Under the pieces are notes generated by a model. The model ran no database searches, was not told where the DNA came from, and saw nothing but the letters and a program-made list of their open reading frames with translations. A DNA stretch of 22,162 nt, taken from Bordetella parapertussis (GTDB taxonomy: Bacteria > Pseudomonadota > Gammaproteobacteria > Burkholderiales > SG8-39). The stretch is taken from assembly GCA_945906975.1 (NCBI GenBank), contig CAMDRY010000014.1, positions 1 through 22,162 on the forward strand. The letters run 5' to 3'. Within the stretch, counting starts at the first letter, position 1. Each line of letters starts with the position of its first letter. Of the stretch, positions 14,454 through 22,100 are shown in pieces. Position numbers and translations under genes: made by a program.

Positions 14454-15674
14454 TCAGGCGACACCGCTTTCACGCAGCTCTGCGATCTGCTGCGCCGACA
14501 GGCCAAGCAGGTCCTGAAGAATTTCGTCCGTGTGCTGTCCGAGCATCGGCGGTGGCACGTCGTAGGTCACCGGGGTTTCCGAAAAGCGCATAGGGCTTGC
14601 CACCGTCGGCACGCTGCCGGCCGGATGCGGGATCTCGACGCGCAGGCCGCGATGCCGCACCTGCGGATTTTCGAACACTTCCTGCATATTGTGAATAGGG
14701 CCGCAGGGCACGCCGGCCGCCTCAAGTGCGCTGACCCAAGCGCTCTTGCTGCGTCCGCACATGATGGTTTCGACGATAGGGACCAACAGATCGCGGTTTT
14801 TCAGGCGGTCCGGATTAGTGCGAAAGCGCGCGTCCTCGGAGAGCTCCTCGCGGCCGGCGGCTTTGCAAAAGTTGCGGAACTGGCTGTCGTTACCGACGGC
14901 AAGAATGAGATGACCGTCACTGGTCGCGAACACCTGATAAGGGCATATGTTGATATGCGCGTTGCCCCAGCGCCTGGGGATGTTGCCCGAGCACCAGTAG
15001 TTCAGGATCTGGTTGGCATTGAAGGCGACCAGCGTGTCCATCAGCGCCATGTCTATGCATTGTCCCTGCCCGGTGCGCTCACGGTGCACGATCGCCGCAT
15101 TGATGGCAATGCCGGCATAAAGGCCGGTGAGTACGTCTGTGACGGCGATGCCGGCTTTTTGCGGGCCGCCGCCAGGCAGGTCGTCGCGTTCGCCGGTGAT
15201 GCTCATGAATCCGCCCATGCCCTGGAAGATGAAGTCATAACCGGGGCGCGCGGCGTAGGGGCCGTCCTGGCCGAAGCCGGTTATGGAGCAGTAGATAAGT
15301 CCGGGGTTGAGCTTGCGCAGGGATTCATAATCAAGGCCGTATTTTTTCAGTCCACCGACCTTGTAGTTCTCGACCAGCACATCGCACTTGGCGGCCAGTT
15401 CGCGTGCGATCCGCCCGCCTTCCGGCGCGGCGATATCGAGCGTAACCGACTTCTTGCCGCGGTTGACGGAAAGGTAATAGGCCGACTCGGCGCTGTCCTC
15501 GCCATGCCTGTCCTTGAGAAAGGGCGGGCCCCAGGCCCGGGTGTCGTCGCCGCTGCCCGGACGTTCGATCTTGATGACCTCGGCACCCAGATCGGCGAGG
15601 TTTTGCGTCGCCCAAGGGCCGGCAAGGATGCGGGTCAGGTCGAGTACGCGAATATGGGACAGGGGGCGGGACAT
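14454..15674 (-). CDS. Family III CoA-transferase (CaiB/BaiF)
   Basis: Transfers CoA between carboxylic acids through an aspartyl-CoA thioester; 406 residues, typical of the family. The N-terminus has IRVLDLTRILAGPWATQNLA and DLGAEVIKIERPGSGDDTR; VLVENYKVGGLKKYGLDY and CSITGFGQDGPYAARPGYD follow. The likely catalytic Asp is residue 180 in AGIAVTDVLTGLYAG, by analogy with Asp169 of formyl-CoA transferase. ATG 15674 has AGGAA 6 nt upstream. It is the only minus-strand gene within the acyl-CoA module: divergent from etfB (140 nt between starts) and convergent with livM. Donor and acceptor acids are unknown. It may provide ATP-independent activation alongside the AMP-forming ligase. Confidence 0.93.
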   Translation of the reverse strand: MSRPLSHIRVLDLTRILAGPWATQNLADLGAEVIKIERPGSGDDTRAWGPPFLKDRHGEDSAESAYYLSVNRGKKSVTLDIAAPEGGRIARELAAKCDVLVENYKVGGLKKYGLDYESLRKLNPGLIYCSITGFGQDGPYAARPGYDFIFQGMGGFMSITGERDDLPGGGPQKAGIAVTDVLTGLYAGIAINAAIVHRERTGQGQCIDMALMDTLVAFNANQILNYWCSGNIPRRWGNAHINICPYQVFATSDGHLILAVGNDSQFRNFCKAAGREELSEDARFRTNPDRLKNRDLLVPIVETIMCGRSKSAWVSALEAAGVPCGPIHNMQEVFENPQVRHRGLRVEIPHPAGSVPTVASPMRFSETPVTYDVPPPMLGQHTDEILQDLLGLSAQQIAELRESGVA

Positions 15675-15779
15675 GGGGCGTTCCTAGGGTTCGGGGAATC
15701 GGGATGAGTCGGCTCTTGGCAGGGTAATGGGCTGACAGACTGTCCGCAAGCAGGGCAAGGGCCGCGTGCGGCCATCGTT

Positions 15780-15785
15780 TATAAT
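15780..15785 (+). promoter_or_regulatory. Consensus -10 element upstream of etfB
   Basis: Perfect TATAAT 30 nt before the etfB ATG, in the divergent gap shared with the CoA-transferase gene. No good -35 is seen at 16-18 nt spacing (the sequence there is GC-rich), so the promoter may need an activator. Confidence 0.45.
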
Positions 15786-15814
15786 TGTCCACCTTTTAAC
15801 AAGCCGGAGTAGCA

Positions 15815-16567
15815 ATGAAAGTTCTGGTTCCCGTCAAGCGCGTCGTCGACTATACCGTCAAGGTCCGCGTCAAGGCCGACGGCTCGGGTGTCGAGACGGC
15901 CAAAATCAAAATGTCGATGAATCCCTTCGATGAAATAGCGGTGGAGGAGGCGGTTCGTTTGAAAGAAGCCGGCATCGTCACTGAGATAATTGTTGTCTCA
16001 TGCGGCCCCACCGCTTGCCAGGAAACCCTGCGCACCGCGCTGGCCATTGGCGCCGATCGCGCCATCCTGGTTGAAACGGATGTCGAGTTGCAACCGCTGG
16101 CCATCGCCAAACTGATGAAGGCCATCGCCGCCAAAGAATCACCTGGGCTCGCCATTTTCGGCAAGCAGGCGATCGACGACGATGCCAGTCAGACGGGGCA
16201 GATGTTTGCCGCACTGATGGGCTGGCCGCAGGCGACGTTTGCCTCCAAGGTAAAAATAGACGGCCAAGCGATGCAGGTGACGCGCGAAGTGGACGGCGGC
16301 CTCGAGACGATCGCGATGTCCCTGCCCGCGGTGGTCACCACGGATTTGCGTCTTAACGAACCGCGCTATGTGACGCTGCCCAACATCATGAAGGCGAAAA
16401 AGAAGCCCATGGAGGTGCTCAAGCCTGATGTGCTTGGCGTGGATGTCACGCCGCGCCTCAAGACGCTCAAAGTGGAAGAACCGCCCAAGCGCAAGTCCGG
16501 AGCCAAGGTGGCCGACGCCAAGGCGCTTATCGACAAACTCAGGAACGAAGCGAAGGTGATCGCATGA
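15815..16567 (+). CDS. etfB: Electron transfer flavoprotein beta subunit
   Basis: Small AMP-binding subunit of ETF, which takes electrons from acyl-CoA dehydrogenases and passes them to ETF-quinone oxidoreductase; 250 residues. Characteristic segments are [53 protein letters not shown] (nucleotide-binding region, about 112-128) and the C-terminal arm with [23 protein letters not shown] 15815 has GGAG 5 nt upstream. It overlaps etfA by 4 nt (ATGA), so the two subunits are translationally coupled. Confidence 0.97.
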   Translation: MKVLVPVKRVVDYTVKVRVKADGSGVETAKIKMSMNPFDEIAVEEAVRLKEAGIVTEIIVVSCGPTACQETLRTALAIGADRAILVETDVELQPLAIAKLMKAIAAKESPGLAIFGKQAIDDDASQTGQMFAALMGWPQATFASKVKIDGQAMQVTREVDGGLETIAMSLPAVVTTDLRLNEPRYVTLPNIMKAKKKPMEVLKPDVLGVDVTPRLKTLKVEEPPKRKSGAKVADAKALIDKLRNEAKVIA

Positions 16568-17496
16568 GTATCCTCGTCATTGCAGAGCACGACAACCTGA
16601 TGCTCAAGGGCGCCACACTGAACACCGTGGCGGCAGCGGCCAAAATTGGCGGAGAAGTACATGTGCTTGTAGCCGGAGCGGGCTGCGCGGCCGCGGCGCA
16701 GGCTGCAGCACAGGTTGCCGGTGTGGCCAAGGTGCTGGTCGCCGACGCCGCGCAGTACAAAGATCAGTTGGCCGAGAGTCTCGCCGCGCTGGTGGTGGGG
16801 CTGGCTGGTGCTTACGGTCATATCCTTGCACCTGCGACGACTTCGGGGAAGAATTTTCTGCCGCGTGTTGCCGCGCTGCTTGATGTGGCGCAGATCTCCG
16901 AAATCGTCGCCGTCAATTCGCCCGACACCTTCGTGCGGCCCATTTATGCCGGCAACGCGCTGGCGACGGTGCAGTCTGTCGACAAGATCAAGGTCATCAC
17001 GGTACGAACCACGGGTTTTGACCCGGTGTCCGCAACCGGGGGCGCGGCTGCAGTCGAGAACATCGCCGCACTTGCGGACGCTGCGCAGACCAGTCTCGTT
17101 AGTCGTGAGTTGACCAAATCGGATCGTCCTGAACTCACGGCGGCCAAAATTATCGTGTCCGGCGGCCGTGGCATGGGCTCGGGCGATAATTTCAAACTGC
17201 TCGAACCCTTGGCCGACAAGCTCAACGCCGCCATGGGCGCGTCGCGCGCCGCGGTTGATGCGGGCTTTGTTCCGAACGACTGGCAGGTTGGTCAAACCGG
17301 CAAGATCGTCGCGCCCGAGTTGTACATCGCGGTCGGCATCTCTGGCGCCATCCAGCATCTGGCCGGCATGAAAGACAGCCGCGTCATTGTCGCCATCAAC
17401 AAAGACGAGGAGGCGCCGATATTTCAGGTGGCGGACTACGGCATCGTCGGCGACCTGTTCCAGGTTGTCCCGGAATTGGTGAAGGAACTCGGTTAA
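16564..17496 (+). CDS. etfA: Electron transfer flavoprotein alpha subunit
   Basis: FAD-binding partner of EtfB; 310 residues. The C-terminal FAD domain holds [20 protein letters not shown], then [40 protein letters not shown] and [20 protein letters not shown], all standard for EtfA. The N-terminus [15 protein letters not shown] is also typical. It is followed by a 198-nt gap holding REP-like inverted repeats and then the acyl-CoA dehydrogenase, its likely electron donor. Confidence 0.97.
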   Translation: MSILVIAEHDNLMLKGATLNTVAAAAKIGGEVHVLVAGAGCAAAAQAAAQVAGVAKVLVADAAQYKDQLAESLAALVVGLAGAYGHILAPATTSGKNFLPRVAALLDVAQISEIVAVNSPDTFVRPIYAGNALATVQSVDKIKVITVRTTGFDPVSATGGAAAVENIAALADAAQTSLVSRELTKSDRPELTAAKIIVSGGRGMGSGDNFKLLEPLADKLNAAMGASRAAVDAGFVPNDWQVGQTGKIVAPELYIAVGISGAIQHLAGMKDSRVIVAINKDEEAPIFQVADYGIVGDLFQVVPELVKELG

Positions 17497-17554
17497 GGGA
17501 ATCGAGTTCCGCACATCATAAAAAAGCGATAATTTCAAAATCGTGACTGATGTT

Positions 17555-17659
17555 CCCCCTCTCCCTTGACGGGGAAGGGTTGGGGAGAGAGTGAATGTGG
17601 GCATGTTCGATTCAGCCGGCATCCCCCTCTCCCTGTTCCTCTCCCTCAGGGGGAGAGGG
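17555..17659. repeat. REP-like inverted-repeat elements (CCCTCTCCC...GGGAGAGGG type)
   Basis: Two adjacent units. The first has CTCTCCC (17559-17565) pairing with GGGAGAG (17583-17589) around an inner CCCTT/AAGGG. The second has CCTCTCCC (17638-17645) and GGGAGAGG (17651-17658) with a 5-nt loop, preceded by an additional CCCTCTCCCT copy. Such C/T-rich palindromes are commonly dispersed between genes in proteobacteria. Here the second hairpin could also stabilise or attenuate etfBA mRNA. Confidence 0.6.
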
Positions 17660-17694
17660 AAGGTACTGTCGACGCATTAACCGGAGGAGCTGCC

Positions 17695-19485
17695 ATGAGT
17701 GAGTACATCGCACCGCTGAAGGACATGATGTTCGTGCTAAACGAACTGGCCGGACTGGGCGATGTGGCGAGGCTGCCCGGCTGCGAAGAGGCCACGCCCG
17801 ACCTGGTCGAGCAGGTGCTGGAAGAATGCGGCAAATTCTCATCAGGTGTGCTGTCGCCGCTCAACTGGTCGGGTGATCAGGAGGGCGCACAATGGAAGGA
17901 CGGCGCGGTAAGCACCCCTAAGGGCTTCAAGCAGGCCTATCGGAAGTTTGTTGAAGGGGGCTGGAACGCGCCGCATTTCCCGCCCGAACTGGGCGGACAG
18001 GGGCTGCCCAAGCTCGTTTCCACACCGGTGCAGGAGATGTGGAAGTCGGCGAACATGTCCTTTTCCCTTTGTCCGCTGCTGACATTCAGTGCGATCGAGG
18101 CGCTTTTGCTGCGCGGCACAGACGCGCAAAAAAATCTCTACTTGCGTAAGATGATAGAGGGCACCTGGACCGGCACCATGAATTTGACCGAGCCACAGGC
18201 CGGTTCTGACCTTGCGCTGATCAAATCACGTGCGCTGCCCGAGGGCGACCACTATCGCCTCTTCGGCCAGAAAATATTCATCACCTACGGCGAGCATGAC
18301 CTCGCCGAGAACATCATTCACCTCGTGCTGGCGCGCACCCCCGACGCACCCGAAGGCGTCAAGGGCATTTCCCTGTTCGTGGTGCCCAAATTTCTGCTCA
18401 ACCAGGACGGCAGCCTGGGTGCGCGCAACGACGCCAAATGCGTGTCCATTGAACACAAACTGGGCATCCACGCCAGTCCGACCGCGGTGATGGTGTACGG
18501 TGAAAAAGACGGTGCCATTGGTTACCTCGTTGGCGAGGAAAACCGCGGCCTCGAATACATGTTCATCATGATGAATGCGGCGCGCTTTGCCGTCGGCTTG
18601 GAGGGCGTAGCCCTTTGCGAGCGCGCCTACCAGCGCGCGCTGGCCTTCGCCAAGGAACGCATACAAAGCCGCGACCTCGCCGGCGGGCGGGCTTCGGTCA
18701 GCATCATTCATCACCCCGACGTGCGGCGCATGCTGATGAGCATGAAATCGCAGACCGAGGCGACCCGGGCGCTGGCCTATGTCGTGGCGGCGGCCCTCGA
18801 TACCGTGCACCACAGCGCTGACAAGGAGGCGGTCGCGCGCAGCCAGGCCTTCGCCGACCTGATGATCCCGGTGGTCAAGGGGTGGAGCACCGAATGTGGT
18901 GTCGATGTCGCATCGCTTGGCGTGCAGGTGCACGGCGGCATGGGCTTCATTGAAGAGACCGGCGCGGCGCAGCATCTGCGCGATGCGCGCATCACCACCA
19001 TTTATGAAGGCACCACCGGCATACAGGCCAATGACCTGGTCGGGCGCAAGATTGCCCGGGAGGGCGGTGTGACCGCGAAAGCGCTGATCAAAGTCATGAG
19101 GGTGGTCGAAGCCGAGCTGGGCAAAGCCGATGGCGATGATTTTGCCGCGATAAAAAGGCGCTTTGGCGCGGCCATCGATGCTTTTGCCGAAGCGGTGGAC
19201 TGGATTGTTGCGACCAACGGATCGGACATCAAGTCGGTCTACGCAGGTGCCGTGCCCTTTCTCAAAATGACCGGCATCCTCTGTGGCGGTTGGCAAATGG
19301 CGCGCGCCGCGCTGGTCGCGGACAAAAAATTGAGAGCGGCCGAAGGTGATGCTGAATTTCTCAAGGCTAAAATTATCACCGCGCGTTTTTTTGCCGATCA
19401 CTTCATGGGGCAGGTGCCGGGAATGCGCGACAGCATTGTCGAGGGTGCATCGGGCGTGATGGCCTTGAGCGAAGCGCAGTTCTAG
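17695..19485 (+). CDS. Acyl-CoA dehydrogenase, long DmdC-like type
   Basis: FAD-dependent alpha,beta-dehydrogenase of an acyl-CoA, donating electrons to ETF; 596 residues, the length of 3-methylmercaptopropionyl-CoA dehydrogenase-type enzymes. In order: a short N-terminal extension domain (MSEYIAPLKDMMFVLNELAG), the N-terminal helical domain, the mid-domain FAD segment GTMNLTEPQAGSDLALIKS, the second FAD segment GVQVHGGMGFIEETGAAQHL, the catalytic base Glu438 in IYEGTTGIQANDLVGRK, and the C-terminal extra helical domain. ATG 17695 follows GGAGGAG with ideal spacing. The stop codon sits inside an 18-bp tandem repeat, so the C-terminus SEAQF is itself repeat-encoded. DmdC-like proteins are often general acyl-CoA dehydrogenases, so the substrate is open. 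Confidence 0.94.
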   Translation: MSEYIAPLKDMMFVLNELAGLGDVARLPGCEEATPDLVEQVLEECGKFSSGVLSPLNWSGDQEGAQWKDGAVSTPKGFKQAYRKFVEGGWNAPHFPPELGGQGLPKLVSTPVQEMWKSANMSFSLCPLLTFSAIEALLLRGTDAQKNLYLRKMIEGTWTGTMNLTEPQAGSDLALIKSRALPEGDHYRLFGQKIFITYGEHDLAENIIHLVLARTPDAPEGVKGISLFVVPKFLLNQDGSLGARNDAKCVSIEHKLGIHASPTAVMVYGEKDGAIGYLVGEENRGLEYMFIMMNAARFAVGLEGVALCERAYQRALAFAKERIQSRDLAGGRASVSIIHHPDVRRMLMSMKSQTEATRALAYVVAAALDTVHHSADKEAVARSQAFADLMIPVVKGWSTECGVDVASLGVQVHGGMGFIEETGAAQHLRDARITTIYEGTTGIQANDLVGRKIAREGGVTAKALIKVMRVVEAELGKADGDDFAAIKRRFGAAIDAFAEAVDWIVATNGSDIKSVYAGAVPFLKMTGILCGGWQMARAALVADKKLRAAEGDAEFLKAKIITARFFADHFMGQVPGMRDSIVEGASGVMALSEAQF

Positions 19486-19538
19486 AGCGAAGCGCAGTTT
19501 TGGAACGAAACGCAGTTTTGGAACGAAGTTTAGTTCTG
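19467..19538. repeat. Tandem repeat, 4 x 18 bp, straddling a stop codon
   Basis: Units at 19467, 19485, 19503 and 19521; consensus GAGCGAAGCGCAGTTTTG with increasing divergence (GAACGAAACGCAGTTTTG, then GAACGAAGTTTAGTTCTG). The first copy encodes the last residues and TAG stop of the acyl-CoA dehydrogenase; the other three are downstream. The 18-bp period is six codons, and in the gene's frame the later copies still read S-E-A-Q-F-W and N-E-T-Q-F-W. Confidence 0.85.
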
Positions 19539-19774
19539 GGCTAAGGCGTATTGCTTGGGCGCGCGCACTTTCAGCGCGAATCGTCTTTTCAGTAAATATT
19601 GGCCAAGCGCAATAGCAGTGTTGTGACGTCGTACCTCCGCCCCTCCGCCCCCTTAATCGGGACGCAAGAGAATCGCTTGCCTGTACCTCGCTTTCGGGCA
19701 ATCATGCGTGTGCGTCGATGATGCAGCGAAGACTGCGTGCCATAAGGCGATGACGATCACACAAGGAGTGAATG

Positions 19775-20761
19775 ATGTTGCGCAAAAGCCTGTTGTCCCT
19801 GACCCTGTCCCTGTCCCTGTCCCTGACCCTCGGGCTACTGCCGCAGTGTGCGCTGGCGCAAGCCTACCCGAGCAAGCCGATAAAAATTCTTGTGCCCTTC
19901 ACCGCAGGTGGCTCGTCCGACATCATCGCGCGGTCCATCGGTATAAAGCTCGCGGAGATCATGGGGCAGCCTGTCGTGGTGGAAAACCGTGCCGGTGCCA
20001 ACGGTGCGATCGCCGCCGAAATGATCGCCAAGGCGCCGGCCGATGGTTACAGCATCCTGGTCGGTTCGATAGGTGTGTTTGCGATCAATCCGGCGCTGTT
20101 CAAGAATCTGCCGTATCAGCCATTGCGTGACTTTGACCTGATCTCTGTGGCGGTCCGTAATCCCAACATCCTGATTGCGACCCCAAAGTTCCCGGCCAAT
20201 ACGGTGGCGGAGCTGGTCGATTACATGAAAAAGAATCCAGGCAAGACGTCCTTTGTCTCATCGGGCACAGGTTCATCGGACCACCTGTCGGCTGAATTGC
20301 TGTGGCAGCGTACCAATACCACCGGCATCCATGTGCCCTACAAAGGCGGTTCGGCGGCAATGACCGACCTTATTGGCGGCGGTGTCGATGCGTCCTTTCA
20401 AAACCTCGGCGCGGCCTCGGCGCACATTAGCAGCGGTCGCCTCAAGGCTATTGCCGTCACCAGCGACAAGCGGGCGCCGCAATTCCCCAATGTGCCGACC
20501 ATGGCCGAGGCGGGTATAAGCGGCTTCGAGGTCTATTCGTGGCAGGCTGTTGTCGCGCCCAAGGGCCTGCCCAGGGATGTGCTGGCCAAGTTGCAGGCTG
20601 GCGTCATCGCGGCGCTCAACGCACCGGATAACAAAGCGCGGTTGGACGCACAGGGCTTCGAGGTGGTGGCCAATACCTCGGAGCAGTTCACCGAGTTCCT
20701 GAAAGGGGAGCTGGCGCGCTGGAAACAAGTGGTGGATACCGCCGGCATCAAGCCGGACTGA
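19775..20761 (+). CDS. Bug/TctC-family periplasmic solute-binding protein (second copy)
   Basis: Periplasmic receptor of TTT type, 328 residues. The signal peptide core is an unusual L-S/L-T alternation (residues 6-20) encoded by a hexanucleotide array, ending in a cleavage-like CALAQAYP. The mature start AYPSKPIKILVPFTAGGSSD, VVENRAGANGAIAAEM, PADGYSILVG, HVPYKGGSAAMTDLIGGGVD and PTMAEAGISGFEVYSWQ are Bug hallmarks. ATG 19775 has AAGGAG with 6-nt spacing; the ATG immediately before (19772) leaves only 3 nt, so the second is preferred. It lies downstream of the acyl-CoA module by 289 nt. No cognate membrane subunits are present. Confidence 0.92.
   Translation: MLRKSLLSLTLSLSLSLTLGLLPQCALAQAYPSKPIKILVPFTAGGSSDIIARSIGIKLAEIMGQPVVVENRAGANGAIAAEMIAKAPADGYSILVGSIGVFAINPALFKNLPYQPLRDFDLISVAVRNPNILIATPKFPANTVAELVDYMKKNPGKTSFVSSGTGSSDHLSAELLWQRTNTTGIHVPYKGGSAAMTDLIGGGVDASFQNLGAASAHISSGRLKAIAVTSDKRAPQFPNVPTMAEAGISGFEVYSWQAVVAPKGLPRDVLAKLQAGVIAALNAPDNKARLDAQGFEVVANTSEQFTEFLKGELARWKQVVDTAGIKPD
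19793..19828 (+). repeat. Hexanucleotide array (CTGWCC, six units) inside a signal-peptide coding sequence
   Basis: TTGTCC, CTGACC, CTGTCC x3, CTGACC in a row, in frame, encoding alternating Leu-Ser/Leu-Thr. The period of 6 keeps the frame under slippage, so copy-number change would lengthen or shorten the hydrophobic core by two residues per unit. Confidence 0.85.
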
Positions 20762-20796
20762 TTGCAATAGGCTGGAAATGCCCGCCGCGGCTTGTA

Positions 20797-21333
20797 TCAA
20801 ATCGTCTTGTAGGGAACGCCGAGGATGTCGATCCGGGCCATAACGCGGATGGTTTCCGAGGATACAAGCGAGGTGCTGTTGGGCGTGGCGTACGAGACTT
20901 TGCCGGGACTGGCGCGCGCATAGTCGATCAGGTCCTTGACGCGTTTGATCGGGGATGCCGCGCTGACCGCGAGTGCGAAGGGCAGGTCGCCGGTGCGCAC
21001 GATTGGCGTAAAGTACTTGATCGGGTCCTAGCGTAGTGTCTTGAACAGGCTGGGGTTGGCCGAGTGCGAGGTGTTGGTTGACATCAACAGGGTGTAGCCA
21101 TCGGGCTTTGCCTTGGCGACAAACTCCGCGCTGATTTGGGCGCTGGCACCGGCCCTGTTTTCAACAACGCCCTGTTGCTTGAGGCGTTCTGAGAGTTTTT
21201 GCGCGATGACGCGGCCCACCGCATCGGTGCCGCTTCCAGCTGCGAACGGAATGACCAGGCCGATCGGTTTTGAAGGCCACGCATCCTGTGCATGAATGCC
21301 GTAACTGACCAGTGCCAGCGCCGCACAGAGCAT
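20797..21333 (-). pseudogene. Broken Bug/TctC solute-binding protein gene (nonsense codon and C-terminal truncation)
   Basis: Reading the minus strand from ATG 21333 gives a signal peptide (MLCAALALVSYGIHAQ), the Bug mature start AWPSKPIGLVIPFAAGSGTD, VVENRAGASAQIS and KPDGYTLLMS, then SLFKTLR followed by TAG at 21030-21028. The same frame continues as DPIKYFTPIV, through SPIKRVKDLIDYARASPGK, to IDILGVPYKTI and a second stop (TGA) at 20797. Family members have Tyr-Asp-Pro at this point, so TAG most simply arose from a Tyr codon. Only about 178 codons remain of about 325; the C-terminal lobe is gone, and the end lies 35 nt from the stop of the intact convergent Bug gene. The true original start may be slightly upstream, where GGCGGAG precedes an ATA codon. 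It is downstream of the cupin gene on the same strand. Confidence 0.88.
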
Positions 21334-21379
21334 CTGAGCTGTCTGTCGTATGACTCCGCCTTGATGTTTTTTTAAAGTG

Positions 21380-21763
21380 CTATACCACCGGGCGCATGAC
21401 GCGGTCGGGCGACTCTTCGTAGGGGGGCGAATAGACCACCAGCAGGCGCACTGGCTCCTCACTGATGACGGTGAACGTATGCATCACGTCGGCGGGGAAA
21501 AAACAGCTGTCGCCGGGGCCCAGTTCGCAGGATTCGCCGCCGACTTCGGCCAGGGCGCGGCCCTCGAGCATGTAGCAGACCTGTTCTATGCCCGGGTGGG
21601 CGTGCGGCAGAGCGCCTTTGCCTTTCTGAATATGGCCAAGCACCAGTTCGATCTGCTTTGCACCGGTTTCGGGACCGATCAGGCGCTTGTTCAGCGTGCC
21701 GGTGTGATTGGCCGGGTGGTAGCCGGGGACGTCTTGTTGCCGGACAAAATAATTGTGGGCCAT
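21380..21763 (-). CDS. Small single-domain cupin protein
   Basis: A 127-residue protein with one cupin_2 barrel. Metal-binding motif 1 is PHAHPGIEQVCYMLEGRA (HxHx4E, about residues 54-70), and motif 2 is PGDSCFFPADVMHTF with its His near residue 95. All expected metal ligands are present. The start is firm: AAAGGAG lies 6-7 nt before ATG 21763. The substrate is unknown; such cupins include dioxygenases, isomerases and ligand-sensing proteins. It was probably cotranscribed with the decayed Bug gene downstream, a pairing seen in carboxylate-catabolic loci, so it may have lost its transport partner. Confidence 0.88.
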   Translation of the reverse strand: MAHNYFVRQQDVPGYHPANHTGTLNKRLIGPETGAKQIELVLGHIQKGKGALPHAHPGIEQVCYMLEGRALAEVGGESCELGPGDSCFFPADVMHTFTVISEEPVRLLVVYSPPYEESPDRVMRPVV

Positions 21764-22100
21764 GCTGCTCTCCTTTTTGTTTTCAAGCCCATGACAGCTT
21801 GTGATTGTGCATTGTGCATTGTGCTATTGCGCCGCGAAATGATAGAGGAAAGCGCGGTGCTCCGCCTGTGTGCCCGAATCTGGCGGGGATTGCAGGCGGC
21901 TGAGCATGGACGCTGACAGTGTTACGACCTTGCCAATGTGCGCGACCGGTCCGGAGCGTGCGCGTCCAATACCCGTCACGCAGCGACAGGGTGGAATAAT
22001 CGGGCTTTGCGGGCCGGCTTGTTTGAAAATCTCAGGTGGTGTTGCCGCCATGCTTGCGGTGTGGGCGGTGTGTGCACTGTCGGCGGCGGGACCCGGGTGC
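21764..22100. other. Intergenic region upstream of the cupin gene
   Basis: 337 nt with no supported gene. A 75-codon minus-strand frame (22051-21824) has no ribosome site and no recognisable family. The region holds three exact tandem copies of ATTGTGC at 21804-21824, and no clear promoter or terminator. Confidence 0.5.
21804..21824. repeat. Heptanucleotide tandem repeat (ATTGTGC x3)
   Basis: Three exact copies in the 5' region of the cupin gene, 41-61 nt upstream of its start codon on the minus strand (CACAAT phase there). The location could affect promoter spacing if copy number varies. Confidence 0.75.

Noticed and set aside
14316..15707. 463-codon plus-strand frame opposite the CoA-transferase gene
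   Set aside because: It is the antisense of a clear CaiB/BaiF gene, kept open by GC-rich codon bias; no domain recognised in it.
7079..19485. Assignment of the module to DMSP/methylmercaptopropionate catabolism
   Set aside because: DmdB- and DmdC-like genes are widespread as general acyl-CoA enzymes, dmdA is absent here, and the crotonase lacks hydratase glutamates.
18226..19701. 491-codon minus-strand frame opposite the acyl-CoA dehydrogenase
   Set aside because: Shadow frame of a well-supported gene; its LRF-rich start is just the tandem repeat read backwards.
21028..21030. TAG in the third Bug gene as a programmed readthrough or recoding site
   Set aside because: The gene also lacks its C-terminal lobe, so a functional product is not expected even with readthrough; ordinary decay explains both.
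21824..22051. 75-codon minus-strand frame upstream of the cupin
   Set aside because: No ribosome binding site, no family, Pro/Ser-rich composition.
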